A stretch of DNA of 64,000 nucleotides from an uncultured Modestobacter sp. (GTDB lineage: Bacteria; Actinomycetota; Actinomycetes; Mycobacteriales; Geodermatophilaceae). The notes beneath the pieces were generated by a model. It was not told where the DNA came from. It did no database searches and saw nothing but the letters and a program-made list of their open reading frames with translations. The position numbers were made by a program, and so were the translations under genes. Within the stretch, counting starts at the first letter, position 1, and each line of letters starts with the position of its first letter. Shown piece by piece: positions 24,600-34,298 of this stretch. The stretch is taken from the NCBI RefSeq assembly GCF_947486615.1, contig NZ_CANKUD010000005.1:62001-126000 (forward strand). Direction: 5' to 3'.

Positions 24600-26606
24600 G
24601 TGACCACGACTCTGCCCGCGCCACCGGACGGCACCGTCGTCCTGCCGACGCAGCGGCTGTACGGCCTGCCGCCCATCGACGCCGCCCCGCCCCGCTCGGC
24701 GCGGGTGCGGGTGCACCCCTCCCAGCGCGGCGCCCGGCAGGTGCCCGCCGCCGCCTGGCTCGACGCGCTCCCCGGCCGGCCGTCCCCCTGGACCGTGCTC
24801 CTGCCGACCGCGCTGCGGCCGCGGGTGACGATGGTCGCGGTCGACTACGCCGAGCGGGAGCAGGTGCTGGCCGAGCACGGCCCGGACGCCGTCCGTGAGG
24901 TCGCCGCCGCGCTGGCGCACGCGGTGCGAGCCGCGCTGCCGGCCCCCGACGCCCCGGTGGTGACGGCGGCCGGCCAGGTGCTCGCACCGGTCGGCGCGCT
25001 GCGCCAGGCAGTGCTCGAGCGCGGGCTGCACCAGGTCGCCGAGCGGATGCGCAGCGTCCAGCTCGGTGGCCGCACGCTGGCGATCACCCCGGCCATCGGC
25101 TGGGCCGCCGCACCGACCCTGGGCCCCCGCGCGGTGCCCGAGCTCGCCGAGCAGGCGCTGGAGGCCGCCCAGGTGGCCCGCCGCCGGCTGGACGCGGTGC
25201 CGCAGCAGTGGACCGACGAGCCGGCAGCCGGACGTCGGCTGCTCAGCCACCGCACCCGCCGGCAGATCGCGCTGACCACGGTGATCGCCCTGGCCTGGCC
25301 GCTGGCGATCGTCGGGCTCTCGCTCGCACTGGGCATCGAGCCCGCCGACTGGGTCTTCCGGTTCGTGGTCCTGGGGCTGCTGGTCACCTCGGCGATGATC
25401 TGGATCGAGAGCGTGCTGGCCCTGCCGGCCGCCACCCCGCCGCCGCTGCCGGACGACGAGCGCCCGCTGCTCACCGCGGTCATCGCCGCCGACCTGCCCA
25501 ACGAGGCGGCCACCATCGTCGAGACCCTGCAGGCCTTCCTGCGGGTCGACTACGCGCGCACCGAGATCGTGCTCGCCTACAACACCCCCGGGCCGCTGCC
25601 GGTCGAGGCGCAGCTGCACGCGCTGGCTGCCGAGCACGACCAGCTGACCGTGCTGCACGTGCCGTTCAGCACCTCCAAGGCGCAGAACGTGAACGCCGCG
25701 CTGCACGTGGCCACCGGTGACGCGATCGGGGTGTTCGACGCCGACCACCACCCGGAGCCGGACGCCTTCACCCGCGCGGCCGCCTGGCTCAGCGGGGGCG
25801 CCGACGTCGTCCAGGGCCGGTGCGTGGTGCGCAACGGGCCGGAGTCCCCGGTCAGCGCGCTGGTCGCCCGCGAGTTCGACGCGATCTACGGCGTGAGCCA
25901 CCTCGGCCGCGCCCGGCTGCACGGCTTCGCCGTCTTCGGCGGGTCCAACGGCTGGTTCCGCGCCGACCTGCTGCGCGAGCTGCGGCTGCGCCCGGACATG
26001 CTGACCGAGGACATCGACGTCTCGGTGCGTGCGCTGACCGCCGGCGCCGAGCTGGTCTACGACCCCGACATGATCTCCACCGAGCTGGCCCCGGTGACCG
26101 TGGCCCGGTGGTGGCGGCAGCGGGCGCGCTGGGCGCAGGGCTGGTTTCAGGTGTCGCTGCGGCGGCTGGGGGCCGTGCTGCGCTCCCCGCACACCGACAC
26201 CCGCCAGCGGCTGGGCGCCTCGGTGCTGCTGGGCTGGCGCGAGGTCGCGCCGTGGCTGAGCCTCGCCGTCCTGCCGCTGCTGGTGTGGTCGACCTGGTTC
26301 GACGGCACGCCGGGCATCCCGCTGAACGTGCCGTCGCTGCTGCTGGCGCTGGCCTTCACCTCGCTGGCCGGCCCGTTCCAGACCTGGGTGTCCTACCGGA
26401 CGACGCCGGCGCACCTGCGGGCCCCCGCCCGCCGGTACGCGGTCTACGCGCTGATGTCGGTGCTCTGGTACGCGGAGCTGAAGAACATCGTGGCGCGGGT
26501 GGCGCAGCTCAAGGAGTCGGTGGGGGAGCGGCGCTGGGTGACCACGCCGCGCACCGCCGGCACCGTCGTCCCGGCCGGTTCGATCACCACGGAGGTGGCG
26601 GCATGA
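24600..26606 (+). CDS. Membrane GT2 polysaccharide synthase with N-terminal GGDEF-like domain
   Basis: This 668-residue protein resembles processive cellulose/hyaluronan-type synthases. Residues about 45-200 follow the GGDEF fold in order (VTMVAVDYAEREQVLAEHGPD; VREVAAALAHAVRAAL; VTAAGQVLAPVG at the hairpin; LAITPAIGWAA; AEQALEAAQVARRRL) but lack all catalytic residues. Two membrane helices (about 222-265) precede the GT-A domain with FDADHHPEPD, TEDIDVS and QRARW (the D,D,D,QxxRW signature), and more helices follow. It should export a beta-linked polymer. The acyltransferase start overlaps its stop (ATGA). The start is GTG 24600. Confidence 0.85.
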   Translation: MTTTLPAPPDGTVVLPTQRLYGLPPIDAAPPRSARVRVHPSQRGARQVPAAAWLDALPGRPSPWTVLLPTALRPRVTMVAVDYAEREQVLAEHGPDAVREVAAALAHAVRAALPAPDAPVVTAAGQVLAPVGALRQAVLERGLHQVAERMRSVQLGGRTLAITPAIGWAAAPTLGPRAVPELAEQALEAAQVARRRLDAVPQQWTDEPAAGRRLLSHRTRRQIALTTVIALAWPLAIVGLSLALGIEPADWVFRFVVLGLLVTSAMIWIESVLALPAATPPPLPDDERPLLTAVIAADLPNEAATIVETLQAFLRVDYARTEIVLAYNTPGPLPVEAQLHALAAEHDQLTVLHVPFSTSKAQNVNAALHVATGDAIGVFDADHHPEPDAFTRAAAWLSGGADVVQGRCVVRNGPESPVSALVAREFDAIYGVSHLGRARLHGFAVFGGSNGWFRADLLRELRLRPDMLTEDIDVSVRALTAGAELVYDPDMISTELAPVTVARWWRQRARWAQGWFQVSLRRLGAVLRSPHTDTRQRLGASVLLGWREVAPWLSLAVLPLLVWSTWFDGTPGIPLNVPSLLLALAFTSLAGPFQTWVSYRTTPAHLRAPARRYAVYALMSVLWYAELKNIVARVAQLKESVGERRWVTTPRTAGTVVPAGSITTEVAA

Positions 26607-27853
26607 GCGCGCCCCAGCAGGACACCAGCAGCCGACGCGGCTCGGCGATGCTGGCCCCGATCACCTACATGCGCGTGGTGGCGGCCTTCGCCGTCATCGT
26701 CTTCCACGCCTACCAGCACTCCGCGTACAGCGGGATGACCGACTGGATGGGCGGGGACTTCTGGCACCGGGCGCTGGTGCTGATGGCCGCCGGCGGGGTG
26801 GACGCGTTCTTCGTCGTCACGATGTTCCTGTCGGCCCGCGCCGTGGTGCGCGGCGCTCTCGGTGACGGTCCGATCGCCGACGGCCGGACGCTGCTGCGCA
26901 AGCGGGCGGCCTCGCTGCTGCCGGTCTACCTGGTCGCCGTGGCGATCGTGTGGGCGGTGACGAACCCGCGGCTGCCCGGTCACTGGGCCGACCTGGTGCT
27001 GCATCTGACGTTCACCCAGGTCTACAGCGACCAGTACATCTTCTGGACGCTGGGGCCGGCCTGGTTCATCGCGGTCTCGATCCACTTCTACCTGCTGCTC
27101 GCGGTGATCAGCGGCCCGCTGCAGCGGTACTGCCTGCGGCTGACGTCTCGTACCGCCCGGGTGCGGGTGCTGCTCGGTGTCGCCGCGGTGCTCGGGGCCA
27201 TCAGCTGGGCCTACAAGCTGGTCATGCACTTCGGGCTGGAGCGGCCGGTGGACAGCTGGTCGACCTGGTTCGGCCCGCTGTCGCGGCTGGACCTGATGGC
27301 CCTGGGCCTGGTGCTCGCGGTGCTGGCCGTGGTGCGGCCGGCGATCCCGCGCTGGGGCGTGGTGGCGTCGTTCGTGGGCGCCGGCGTGCTGCTGGTGGGC
27401 ACCGGCCTGACGTTCCCGGAGAACACCCCGGACTGGTGGCCGCACGGCACCATGGGCCTGGCGGCGTTCCTGTACCTGCTGCCCTCGGTCACCGACCGGC
27501 GGCAGGCCTCGGGTGCCGTGGTGCCCGCCACCGGCCGGGTGCCGGCGACGTGGGCCGGCGGCATCGCGCTGCTGAGCTACGGCGTCTACATCTGGCAGGA
27601 GCCGGTGCTGCGGATGCTGGACTGGGCCGGGCTGCTGCCGGCGGACTCCTCGCCGTGGGCGTTCCCGGTCACCTCGGTGCTGATGATCATCGGGACGCTG
27701 ATCGTGGCGTGGGCGAGCTACCACCTGCTCGAGGTGCCCGGCCGGGCCTGGGCCTCGTGGTCGGCACGGACGTCGGCACCGGCTGCTCCGGTCGCCTCGG
27801 TGGCTCCGGCCGGGCCGGCGATGGCGCTGGCCGTCTCCACTCCGGCTCGCTGA
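26603..27853 (+). CDS. Acyltransferase 3 family membrane protein
   Basis: The 416-residue protein has about ten membrane helices and the acyltransferase-3 layout: ITYMRVVAAFAVIVFHAYQH holds the catalytic His, GGVDAFFVVTMFLSARAV the next helix pair, and TLGPAWFIAVSIHFYLLL the conserved centre. It ends in an Ala/Pro-rich tail. Such enzymes O-acetylate or O-acylate extracellular polysaccharides. ATG 26603 overlaps the stop of the synthase gene and has GGAGG seven bases upstream, so it probably decorates the synthase product. Confidence 0.88.
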   Translation: MSAPQQDTSSRRGSAMLAPITYMRVVAAFAVIVFHAYQHSAYSGMTDWMGGDFWHRALVLMAAGGVDAFFVVTMFLSARAVVRGALGDGPIADGRTLLRKRAASLLPVYLVAVAIVWAVTNPRLPGHWADLVLHLTFTQVYSDQYIFWTLGPAWFIAVSIHFYLLLAVISGPLQRYCLRLTSRTARVRVLLGVAAVLGAISWAYKLVMHFGLERPVDSWSTWFGPLSRLDLMALGLVLAVLAVVRPAIPRWGVVASFVGAGVLLVGTGLTFPENTPDWWPHGTMGLAAFLYLLPSVTDRRQASGAVVPATGRVPATWAGGIALLSYGVYIWQEPVLRMLDWAGLLPADSSPWAFPVTSVLMIIGTLIVAWASYHLLEVPGRAWASWSARTSAPAAPVASVAPAGPAMALAVSTPAR

Positions 27854-27866
27854 GCCGGCACTGACC

Positions 27867-27902
27867 CCCGGGGCTGGGCTGCTCGACGCGCCCAGCCTCG
27901 GG
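27867..27902. terminator. Bidirectional terminator hairpin
   Basis: A 12-bp stem (CCCGGGGCTGGG with CCCAGCCTCGGG, one G-T pair) and a 12-base loop stand between two converging genes. It would serve both strands. Confidence 0.6.
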
Positions 27903-27912
27903 CCCGTCGTGG

Positions 27913-28824
27913 TCAGCCGCCGATGAGGTCGCCGACCAGGTCGATGATCTCGTCGATGGCACCGGAGGTCTCCGCCGGCGCCTCGGTGGGCGTCGGGGTG
28001 GGGGTCTCGGTCACCTGAGGCTCGGACGGCGTCGGCTCGGGCGCGGACGGCGTACTGGTCTCGATCGGCGCCGCATCGGTGGGTGCCGGCAGGGGAGCGA
28101 CATCCTGGGACAGCACCGGGACGTCGGATGTTCCGTCAGGTGATGGAACTGTCGCCGTCTGCTCCTGCTCGGTCCGCTCCGCCGTGGTAGGTGTCGTCGT
28201 CCCGGTGGTGGGATCGGCAGGGGCGGGTGCGGGCCCGGACCCGGTGACGTCGGACGTCGCCGCGCTGGCGCCCGGCTCACCGACACTGCTGGACGGCGCC
28301 GGGTCGGCACTGCTGGACGACGCCGGGTCGGCGCTGCCCGCTGCGGTGGCGGCTGCGGTGCCGCGGTCGGACGGTGTGCCGACTGCGGGCGCGTCCGTGC
28401 CTGCGGGGGCGGTGGTGGCCGAGCTCCGCTCCCGGGCGGGCGCGGAGGTCGCGGTGCCGATCAGGCCGGCGCGGCTGATCGCCTCGAGGGTGTCGCCGGC
28501 ATGGTCGGGGTGAGCGGCCACCTCGGCGGCGATGGCGTCGTGCAGGCCCAGGGCGCTGTTGGATCGGGCCAGCACCGGCGCCAGCGCCACGGCGACCAGG
28601 GCCGCGCCGGCCAGGACCCGCTGCGGGGCCCGGCGGCGAGACCGCCGCACGGCGTCCGGGTGTGCCTTCGGGGCGACGTCGGCGGCGTGCCGCCGGCGGG
28701 GGGCCTCGTCCTGCTCGGCCGCGGACTGGGCGCTGACGGCCCGGTGCCGCCCGGTGTCGGTGAGCGGCATCTCGACCCGGCGGTGGCGGCCCGTGGTCTC
28801 CGGGCCCGATCCTGCGTCCTGCAC
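27913..28824 (-). CDS. Ser/Thr/Pro-rich membrane-anchored surface protein
   Basis: A 303-residue protein of unknown function. About 80 hydrophilic, basic N-terminal residues precede one membrane helix (VLAGAALVAVALAPVLA), then a short helical segment (LGLHDAIAAEVAAHPDHAGDTLEAISRAG). About 170 residues of Ser/Thr/Pro/Ala/Asp low complexity follow, and the end is a hydrophobic tail (IDEIIDLVGDLIGG). The low-complexity part should lie outside the membrane and may be glycosylated. GTG 28824-28822 is chosen because a GAGGGGG site precedes it; a later ATG at 28770 is possible. Confidence 0.65.
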   Translation of the reverse strand: MQDAGSGPETTGRHRRVEMPLTDTGRHRAVSAQSAAEQDEAPRRRHAADVAPKAHPDAVRRSRRRAPQRVLAGAALVAVALAPVLARSNSALGLHDAIAAEVAAHPDHAGDTLEAISRAGLIGTATSAPARERSSATTAPAGTDAPAVGTPSDRGTAAATAAGSADPASSSSADPAPSSSVGEPGASAATSDVTGSGPAPAPADPTTGTTTPTTAERTEQEQTATVPSPDGTSDVPVLSQDVAPLPAPTDAAPIETSTPSAPEPTPSEPQVTETPTPTPTEAPAETSGAIDEIIDLVGDLIGG

Positions 28825-29172
28825 TGCGTCCCCCTCGCACAGCCGACCACCCGATCGACTTACAGCAAGGTAATTCGCATGGCACGCCGCGCCCATACCG
28901 CCACGGCGTGTCACCGCTGACACGCCGACGGCTCCTCGTCCCAGGCCCCACATCGATCGTGGAGGCCCCCAGTGGTTGGCGAAAGCTCAGTGCAACTGCG
29001 CGCCGGCTCTAGTGCGTCGACCCGAGCGGCTCGGCCCTGGGTGACCGGATGTGCGGTCCCATGGCGGATCCCCGAACACTGTCGCGGCTAGTCTTCCGGC
29101 GGACAGGATCCCGCCGCGGGACGAGAATTGAGAGGCGGTCATCGTGGGCGTGGGGCTCAATCGGACGGTCGC
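28825..29172. other. Divergent spacer with a 10-bp inverted repeat
   Basis: This 348-base spacer lies between the surface-protein gene (minus) and the polymerase gene (plus). A perfect inverted repeat CGGCGTGTCA-CCGC-TGACACGCCG lies at 28904-28927, about 80 bases upstream of the surface-protein start, and could be an operator or an RNA hairpin. No open frame here looks coded. Confidence 0.5.
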
Positions 29173-30726
29173 GTGACCAGCGCTCGGCGCGGCGACTCCC
29201 TCCACCACCCACGTGTCGTGGTCGGGGCCAGTCGAGGAACGGGCGGGCTCTTCCCGATACTGCTCTTCCCCGGCGTAGCTTGCGTCGCTCTACTGCCCTG
29301 GGTGCTCCAGGTTGATGATCCACTCACGGCCGTCGTCCTCATGGGGCATGCTCTTCTGACGGCAGCTGGGGTCGGCTTCGCTTGTAGTGGGCGCCTCCGC
29401 CCGATGGCTCTTGTCTTCTTCTGCTTCCACTTCGCGTGGCTAGGGGTGGCGCCCATCTACCAGGTGTCGCATGACGCATTGGCCTGGAGTGATGCGTCTC
29501 TCCTGCAGCAACGACAACTGGTGCAGGATGCCGCCCTGCTCACGCTCGCATCGACGGCAGCCTTTTCTCTGGCTTACGCGGCGCAGTCGGCAGCCGGGCG
29601 CCGTAAGAGCGGAGGGTTGCCCGTTGCTGGTACCAAGAGTGTCGACCCGGGCATCACACGCCACGTAGGCCAGCATCGGTGGAACGTCACGTGGGTGTAC
29701 TTGGCCGTGCTCGCGACTCTGACGCCCTATGCAGTCGTGAAGAGCGGCGGTCTGGCCGCGCTGTTCTCCTCTCGGAGCGACCGTGCTGAGTCACTCGCCG
29801 CGGCTGGGGTGTCGGTGGTGGAGAGCGGCGGACTGTCTGTCGCCCTGGCTTCCATCCTGCCCACCGCCTTGGCCGTTGCCGCAGCGCACACGATCCTATT
29901 ACGTCTACGGACGACCAAGGGCGAGCGGCGAGGGTGGGGAGACATCCGGCTCAGTGACGGGTGCGCGCTGCTCTTCTCGATCGCCGCGCTGGTCGTCTTT
30001 GCGAATCCGTTCAGCAACTCCAGATTCGTGTCGGCAGCTGCACTCGGTGGCGTACTTCTCGCGGCAGTTCGGCCGGTGACCCCGAGAGCGGGACGTGTGT
30101 TCGCGCTTCTCGTCCTGTCTGCCACCCTACTCGTCTACCCGCTGGCTGAGGCTTTTCGCTCGGGGGAGCCAGGCTCCTTCACGGCTTGGAACGCCGGGGT
30201 GTTCGCCGGCAACGACTTCGATGGGTTCCAACAGGTGGTCAACTCGTTGATATACGTGGATGATCAGGGGCACTCGGCGGGCCGCTACACACTGTCAGCG
30301 CTGTTGTATTTCGTGCCGCGATCACTCTGGGCAGGTAAGGCGACGCCCGCGTCGATCGACGTCGCATCGAACAGGAACTACAGCTTCGTGAACTTGTCGT
30401 TGCCGTTACATGCGGAGTTGTACGTCGAGTACTCGATCATCGGGCTCCTTCTGGTCATGGCCGTGATCGGAGTCCTGTGGGCGCGGGCGGACAGCCGCTG
30501 GATGACCCAGCGCGGTGGACGCTTCCTGCAGCTGGTGCCGTACCTCGCGCTCGCTCAACTCGGGATGATCCGGGGTCCGCTGGGGTCGTTGGCGCCGATC
30601 TGGCTGACCACCAGCGCGCTCGTCCTGCTCGGAGCGCACCTGCTCATCGGTCGCTCCGCGCAACAGTCTGACGTTGACACATCAACCAACGAGCAGCCGA
30701 CTGCGATGGGTGCTCACCGGCGGTGA
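29173..30726 (+). CDS. Wzy-like polysaccharide polymerase
   Basis: About 517 residues with 10-12 membrane helices and a long extracytoplasmic loop containing FDGFQQVVNSLIYVDDQGHSAGRYTLSALLYFVPRSLW, which resembles the oligosaccharide repeat-unit polymerase (O-antigen polymerase) type. The downstream NLSLPLHAELYVEYSIIGLLLVM fits the same family. It would join lipid-linked repeat units outside the membrane. GTG 29173 is preferred to an earlier GTG because a helix begins soon after it. Third-position GC is visibly lower than in the flanking 20 kb. Its end overlaps the next gene tail-to-tail by 13 bases. Confidence 0.78.
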   Translation: MTSARRGDSLHHPRVVVGASRGTGGLFPILLFPGVACVALLPWVLQVDDPLTAVVLMGHALLTAAGVGFACSGRLRPMALVFFCFHFAWLGVAPIYQVSHDALAWSDASLLQQRQLVQDAALLTLASTAAFSLAYAAQSAAGRRKSGGLPVAGTKSVDPGITRHVGQHRWNVTWVYLAVLATLTPYAVVKSGGLAALFSSRSDRAESLAAAGVSVVESGGLSVALASILPTALAVAAAHTILLRLRTTKGERRGWGDIRLSDGCALLFSIAALVVFANPFSNSRFVSAAALGGVLLAAVRPVTPRAGRVFALLVLSATLLVYPLAEAFRSGEPGSFTAWNAGVFAGNDFDGFQQVVNSLIYVDDQGHSAGRYTLSALLYFVPRSLWAGKATPASIDVASNRNYSFVNLSLPLHAELYVEYSIIGLLLVMAVIGVLWARADSRWMTQRGGRFLQLVPYLALAQLGMIRGPLGSLAPIWLTTSALVLLGAHLLIGRSAQQSDVDTSTNEQPTAMGAHRR

Positions 30727-31787
30727 TCGGCGGCCACTGACTCGATCAAGTCGTCCATCTTCCGTAGGAAGGTCTCTTCAGAGAACCGCTCCGCAGTCTG
30801 CTCGATCTCGTCCTGGTCCCACCTCGTCGTCTGCCATCCACGTATGGCGGCCACCAGGAGCTCTGGTGTGGCCTCGCCGATCAGCTGCCCGTTGACCCCA
30901 TCGATGACGGTGTCCAAATAGCCCCCAGCTCTCAGGGCCAAGACGGGACACCCGTGGGCGTGGGCCTCGATGGGTGTGAGCCCGAAGTCCTCGCGGCCGA
31001 TCGCTATCAGTCCGGAAGCAGACCTGTACAGCTCGCTCAGTCTCTCGTCCGACACACGGCCCGCCTTCTTCACGTTGGCCGGGGTGTCGCCGTCGTAGCT
31101 GCCGACGATCACCAAGCTCAGATCAGGAGCACCGGCGAACGCCTCGACGATGGTGCCCGTGCCCTTATAGCCGCGACTGCGTGCCACGGTGAGGAACATG
31201 CCATCCACCCTCTCTGTCGCAGGTGCTGCCTTCGCGACCAGAACGGGTGGATGGATGACTGTCGCTTCGATGCCGTACGCGTCGCGGATCCGCTGAGCCA
31301 CGGATGTCGAGTTCGCCACGTAGTGATCGGCTGTCCGTGCCCATCGTCGGTCCAGGCGGCGGAGTGGTGACATCAAGGTGTGCAGTGCTGTTCGTGCAGA
31401 GCGCGGCCAGCTGCTGAAGTAGTCGTCGATCTGGTAGAGCCAGCGCCCAGGGTTGTGGCAATAAACGATCTTGATGCCCGGCCAGCGCAGCCCGTGAGCC
31501 CACCCAGAGCTCGAGGCCACCAGCACGCCTGTCCCCGAGATGCGACTGAGGGAGACGACCAGTGGGAGGAAAGGGGAGAGAAGCGCCCGGCTGTGTCGCA
31601 GCGGGCGGAACCGGTTGACCCACGATGTGTCCACGCGCAGCCCATCGAACAGGTCGGACGTGCGCGTCGGCTCGTAGACGGAGACCCAGAGTCGGTGGCC
31701 GTAGTGCCTCGCCATAGAGGCCGCCACGCGCTCTGCGCCACCGGCCTGATTTGCATAGTCGTGCGCTACCTGGACGCGTGGAGACAA
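30714..31787 (-). CDS. GT4-family glycosyltransferase
   Basis: This 357-residue GT-B enzyme has an N-terminal acceptor domain beginning VQVAHDYANQAGGAERV. Its C-terminal donor domain contains FLTVARSRGYKGTGTIVEAFA, LVIVGSYDGD and the EX7E-type motif AIGREDFGLTPIEAHAHGCPVLALRAGG. TTG 31787-31785 is chosen because GAGGA precedes it by seven bases and the Rossmann strand begins directly after; a longer ATG form has no ribosome site. It belongs with the minus-strand exopolysaccharide genes upstream. Confidence 0.82.
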   Translation of the reverse strand: MSPRVQVAHDYANQAGGAERVAASMARHYGHRLWVSVYEPTRTSDLFDGLRVDTSWVNRFRPLRHSRALLSPFLPLVVSLSRISGTGVLVASSSGWAHGLRWPGIKIVYCHNPGRWLYQIDDYFSSWPRSARTALHTLMSPLRRLDRRWARTADHYVANSTSVAQRIRDAYGIEATVIHPPVLVAKAAPATERVDGMFLTVARSRGYKGTGTIVEAFAGAPDLSLVIVGSYDGDTPANVKKAGRVSDERLSELYRSASGLIAIGREDFGLTPIEAHAHGCPVLALRAGGYLDTVIDGVNGQLIGEATPELLVAAIRGWQTTRWDQDEIEQTAERFSEETFLRKMDDLIESVAADHRR

Positions 31788-31845
31788 GACTCGTTCCTCT
31801 TTCGTGAGCGTGAATGCAGTGCAGTGAGGGCCTCGACCCCATGAG

Positions 31846-32922
31846 TCACTTGCGAACGAGCAGTCGTTCGTACAGCTCATGAGTCTCGGACGTCATCCGC
31901 TCAACGCCAAGCCAGCCAGTGTTGTCAGCGGCGGAATGCGCCAAGCGGGCACGCGACTCCGGGTCCGTGATCAACCAGTGCAGCGCCTGCGTCAGTGCGG
32001 GCACGTCAGCTACCGGGAGCATGATCCCGGCCCTCCCGTGTTCGAGCACCTCGGGGATCCCGTCCACATTCGTGGAGATGATCGGAAGGCCCGCGATCCG
32101 AGCCTCGGCCAGCACCAGCCCGAACGGCTCGCGATGGCTCGGTAGAACGAAGAGGTCTGCAGATCGCATGTATGACTGAGGACTCGGGGAGAAGCCGACG
32201 AATCGAACTGTCTGTCCCAGGTCGAGTGCATCGGCCAGGTGCTCGTACTTCTGTCGGTCCGGCCCATCGCCCACGATGTAGAGCGTGGCCGTAGGCCCGA
32301 TGGACCGGATCACGGAGCTCCACGCGTCCAGGAGGTCGGCGACTCCTTTGCGGTCGTTGAGACCTCCGACGAACAGAACCGCTGGCCGCCGGAGCTCGAC
32401 AGTCGACGCCGATGTCGTCGGGGAGATCCCGTTGCGGATCACAGTGACCCGTCGCGAACCGAACCACCGTCGGAGCGTCTCGCCGTTCGACTCACTGACG
32501 GCGATGACGGCTGAGGCCGTGCGCAGGAGGCGCGTTCGTGCGTCGAACTGGTTGTGCGCTGTGGCAACCAGGGGCGGCCGGGGTGATCGGCTGATCGACA
32601 ATGCGGCACGGGTCAACAACGTCAGGGTGGTCGTATGTGCGTGCACGATGTCCGCATCGACAGTGGAGAGGATGCCTCGCAGGGCGCCGATGATCTTCAT
32701 CGTCCGGCCGACCCCACGGCCAGGTGCCGGTAGATCGTGTGTTGTGACGCCGCCGTCGCGAAGGGCGTTGCCGAGCTCACCTGCCGGAGCGACGACATGG
32801 ACCGTCATCCCCTCCTTGCTCTGCGCAAGGGCCAGGTCGACGGTCACGTTGACGATCCCATTTCCGACTCGTCGCAGGTGTGGGAGAACGTGGATGACCG
32901 TGGGGCTGGTCGGCATGTTCAT
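31846..32922 (-). CDS. GT4-family glycosyltransferase
   Basis: The 358-residue GT-B enzyme opens with VIHVLPHLRRVGNGIVNVTVDLA. It shows DIVHAHTTTLTLL, VSESNGETLRRWFG, VIRNGI, VLFVGGLNDRKGVADLLDAW, LYIVGDGPDRQKYE and SHREPFGLVLAEARIAGLPIISTNVDGIPEV, with the donor-site EX7E. It probably adds one sugar to the lipid-linked repeat unit. ATG 32922-32920 overlaps the flippase stop (ATGA) and has AAGGGA upstream. It ends 58 bases before the next glycosyltransferase gene. Confidence 0.88.
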   Translation of the reverse strand: MNMPTSPTVIHVLPHLRRVGNGIVNVTVDLALAQSKEGMTVHVVAPAGELGNALRDGGVTTHDLPAPGRGVGRTMKIIGALRGILSTVDADIVHAHTTTLTLLTRAALSISRSPRPPLVATAHNQFDARTRLLRTASAVIAVSESNGETLRRWFGSRRVTVIRNGISPTTSASTVELRRPAVLFVGGLNDRKGVADLLDAWSSVIRSIGPTATLYIVGDGPDRQKYEHLADALDLGQTVRFVGFSPSPQSYMRSADLFVLPSHREPFGLVLAEARIAGLPIISTNVDGIPEVLEHGRAGIMLPVADVPALTQALHWLITDPESRARLAHSAADNTGWLGVERMTSETHELYERLLVRK

Positions 32923-34298
32923 GATCCGTCCCTTGATGAGTGAGATGCCTCGGTGAGGTCGGCGGAAGCAGCCCCGCCCGTTGCGACCGCACGCCCGGCA
33001 CGGGATTGCTTGATGGAACTGTGGAGAACGGCTGCCTGGATCGCCGCAAGCAGGCCCTCGGCCGCCGCAAAGGCCAGCACGGCCCCGAGCAGACCCATGA
33101 ACACGGGCAGGACTACGAGTGCCGTCAAGCCCAGGGCTGCTGCGGCGGCAGTCGCTCGGTAGAGGGCGGCCTGCCGGCCCAGCGGTACGAGGCACAGCTG
33201 TCCTGTGCATCGCTCCAAGCATGCGAATCCCAACCCCACTGCGACGGCCCACTGCACTGTGGGCTGAAGGGAAACCTGGCCCGCATACACGATGTGGACG
33301 AGTGGCGGGAGCAGCCAACCTGAGGCACCAGTCGTGAGCAGCGCCAGCGCCAGCGCCCACCGTCTGACGTTGATGACGCGGCCGATCAGTGAGGCGTGAG
33401 AGGAACCCGCCTGCGACACATAGCTCGCCCCGGTGGCAGGGAGCAGCTGTAGTGCGTTGACACCGGATTTCTGCAGCCGATCGATGGCCGCGAAGGACGT
33501 TGCTGCGGTGGGGTGCAAAGTGCTCACGAGAGCCGTCGACCCGTACAGATAGGACGTGCTCAAGAGTCGGGACGGCAGTCCGGTGCTGTGGCTCCGGAAC
33601 TGCGTCAAGAGCTCGCCGGAAGCGCGGCGGCCGTCGTTGCCACTGCGTACCGCTCGCCGACCCGAGAAGCTGGCATGATTCAGCGCGACGCTGAGAACAG
33701 TGTTGGCGACCATGGCAATTCCGTACGCCACGAGGGGTGCGCCCGCCAGCATGATCGGGATGGTCGCGAGGTTGAACACGATCCGGGGAAGCGCCTCGTT
33801 GCGGATGAGGAGGCTGGGCCGTCCGATCCCGGCGCACATCCAGCTCGCGGTGAACCCGTTGGCCGTCGTGCTGAGGGCCACCAGAGCGACGACCCAGCCC
33901 TGTTCCCCGGCGATGAGGGTAGCGACGAGGACAGCGAGCGGAGCTGTCATCAGGTAGGCCACGACGCGTGTGCGCACGCTGAGACGAAAGACGTCCGGCC
34001 GCTGTTCCCTGGCGGAGATGGCCACCATGTGCGGTCCGACGACCGGCCAATCGAGGCCGACGACCACGGAGGCAACTGCTCCGACCGAGCTGGCGATGGC
34101 CAGTGCCTGCCAGCCGTTCGGGCCGTACTGGGTGGCGACCGTGGGCAGTACCGCAAGCGGCGCCAGCAGCGACAGTGTCGGGACCATCGCGAAGCTCGCC
34201 AGGCGGGCGAGGCCGCGGGTCAGGGGATGGCCGCGAAATCGGCCCTGCTGGCGGGAGCCCACTCCTCCGGGCGGGTGCTCAGCCCGCTGGGCGCTCAC
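32919..34298 (-). CDS. Wzx-type oligosaccharide flippase
   Basis: This 459-residue protein has about 12-14 membrane helices and the MATE/MOP flippase pattern (RLASFAMVPTLSLLAPLAVLPTVATQYGPNGWQALAIASSVG near the N-terminus). It should move undecaprenyl-linked repeat units across the membrane. GTG 34298-34296 overlaps the upstream glycosyltransferase stop as GTGA, and its own stop overlaps the next start as ATGA, so three genes are tightly coupled. The matching polymerase is probably the divergent gene at 29173-30726. Confidence 0.8.
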   Translation of the reverse strand: MSAQRAEHPPGGVGSRQQGRFRGHPLTRGLARLASFAMVPTLSLLAPLAVLPTVATQYGPNGWQALAIASSVGAVASVVVGLDWPVVGPHMVAISAREQRPDVFRLSVRTRVVAYLMTAPLAVLVATLIAGEQGWVVALVALSTTANGFTASWMCAGIGRPSLLIRNEALPRIVFNLATIPIMLAGAPLVAYGIAMVANTVLSVALNHASFSGRRAVRSGNDGRRASGELLTQFRSHSTGLPSRLLSTSYLYGSTALVSTLHPTAATSFAAIDRLQKSGVNALQLLPATGASYVSQAGSSHASLIGRVINVRRWALALALLTTGASGWLLPPLVHIVYAGQVSLQPTVQWAVAVGLGFACLERCTGQLCLVPLGRQAALYRATAAAAALGLTALVVLPVFMGLLGAVLAFAAAEGLLAAIQAAVLHSSIKQSRAGRAVATGGAASADLTEASHSSRDGS

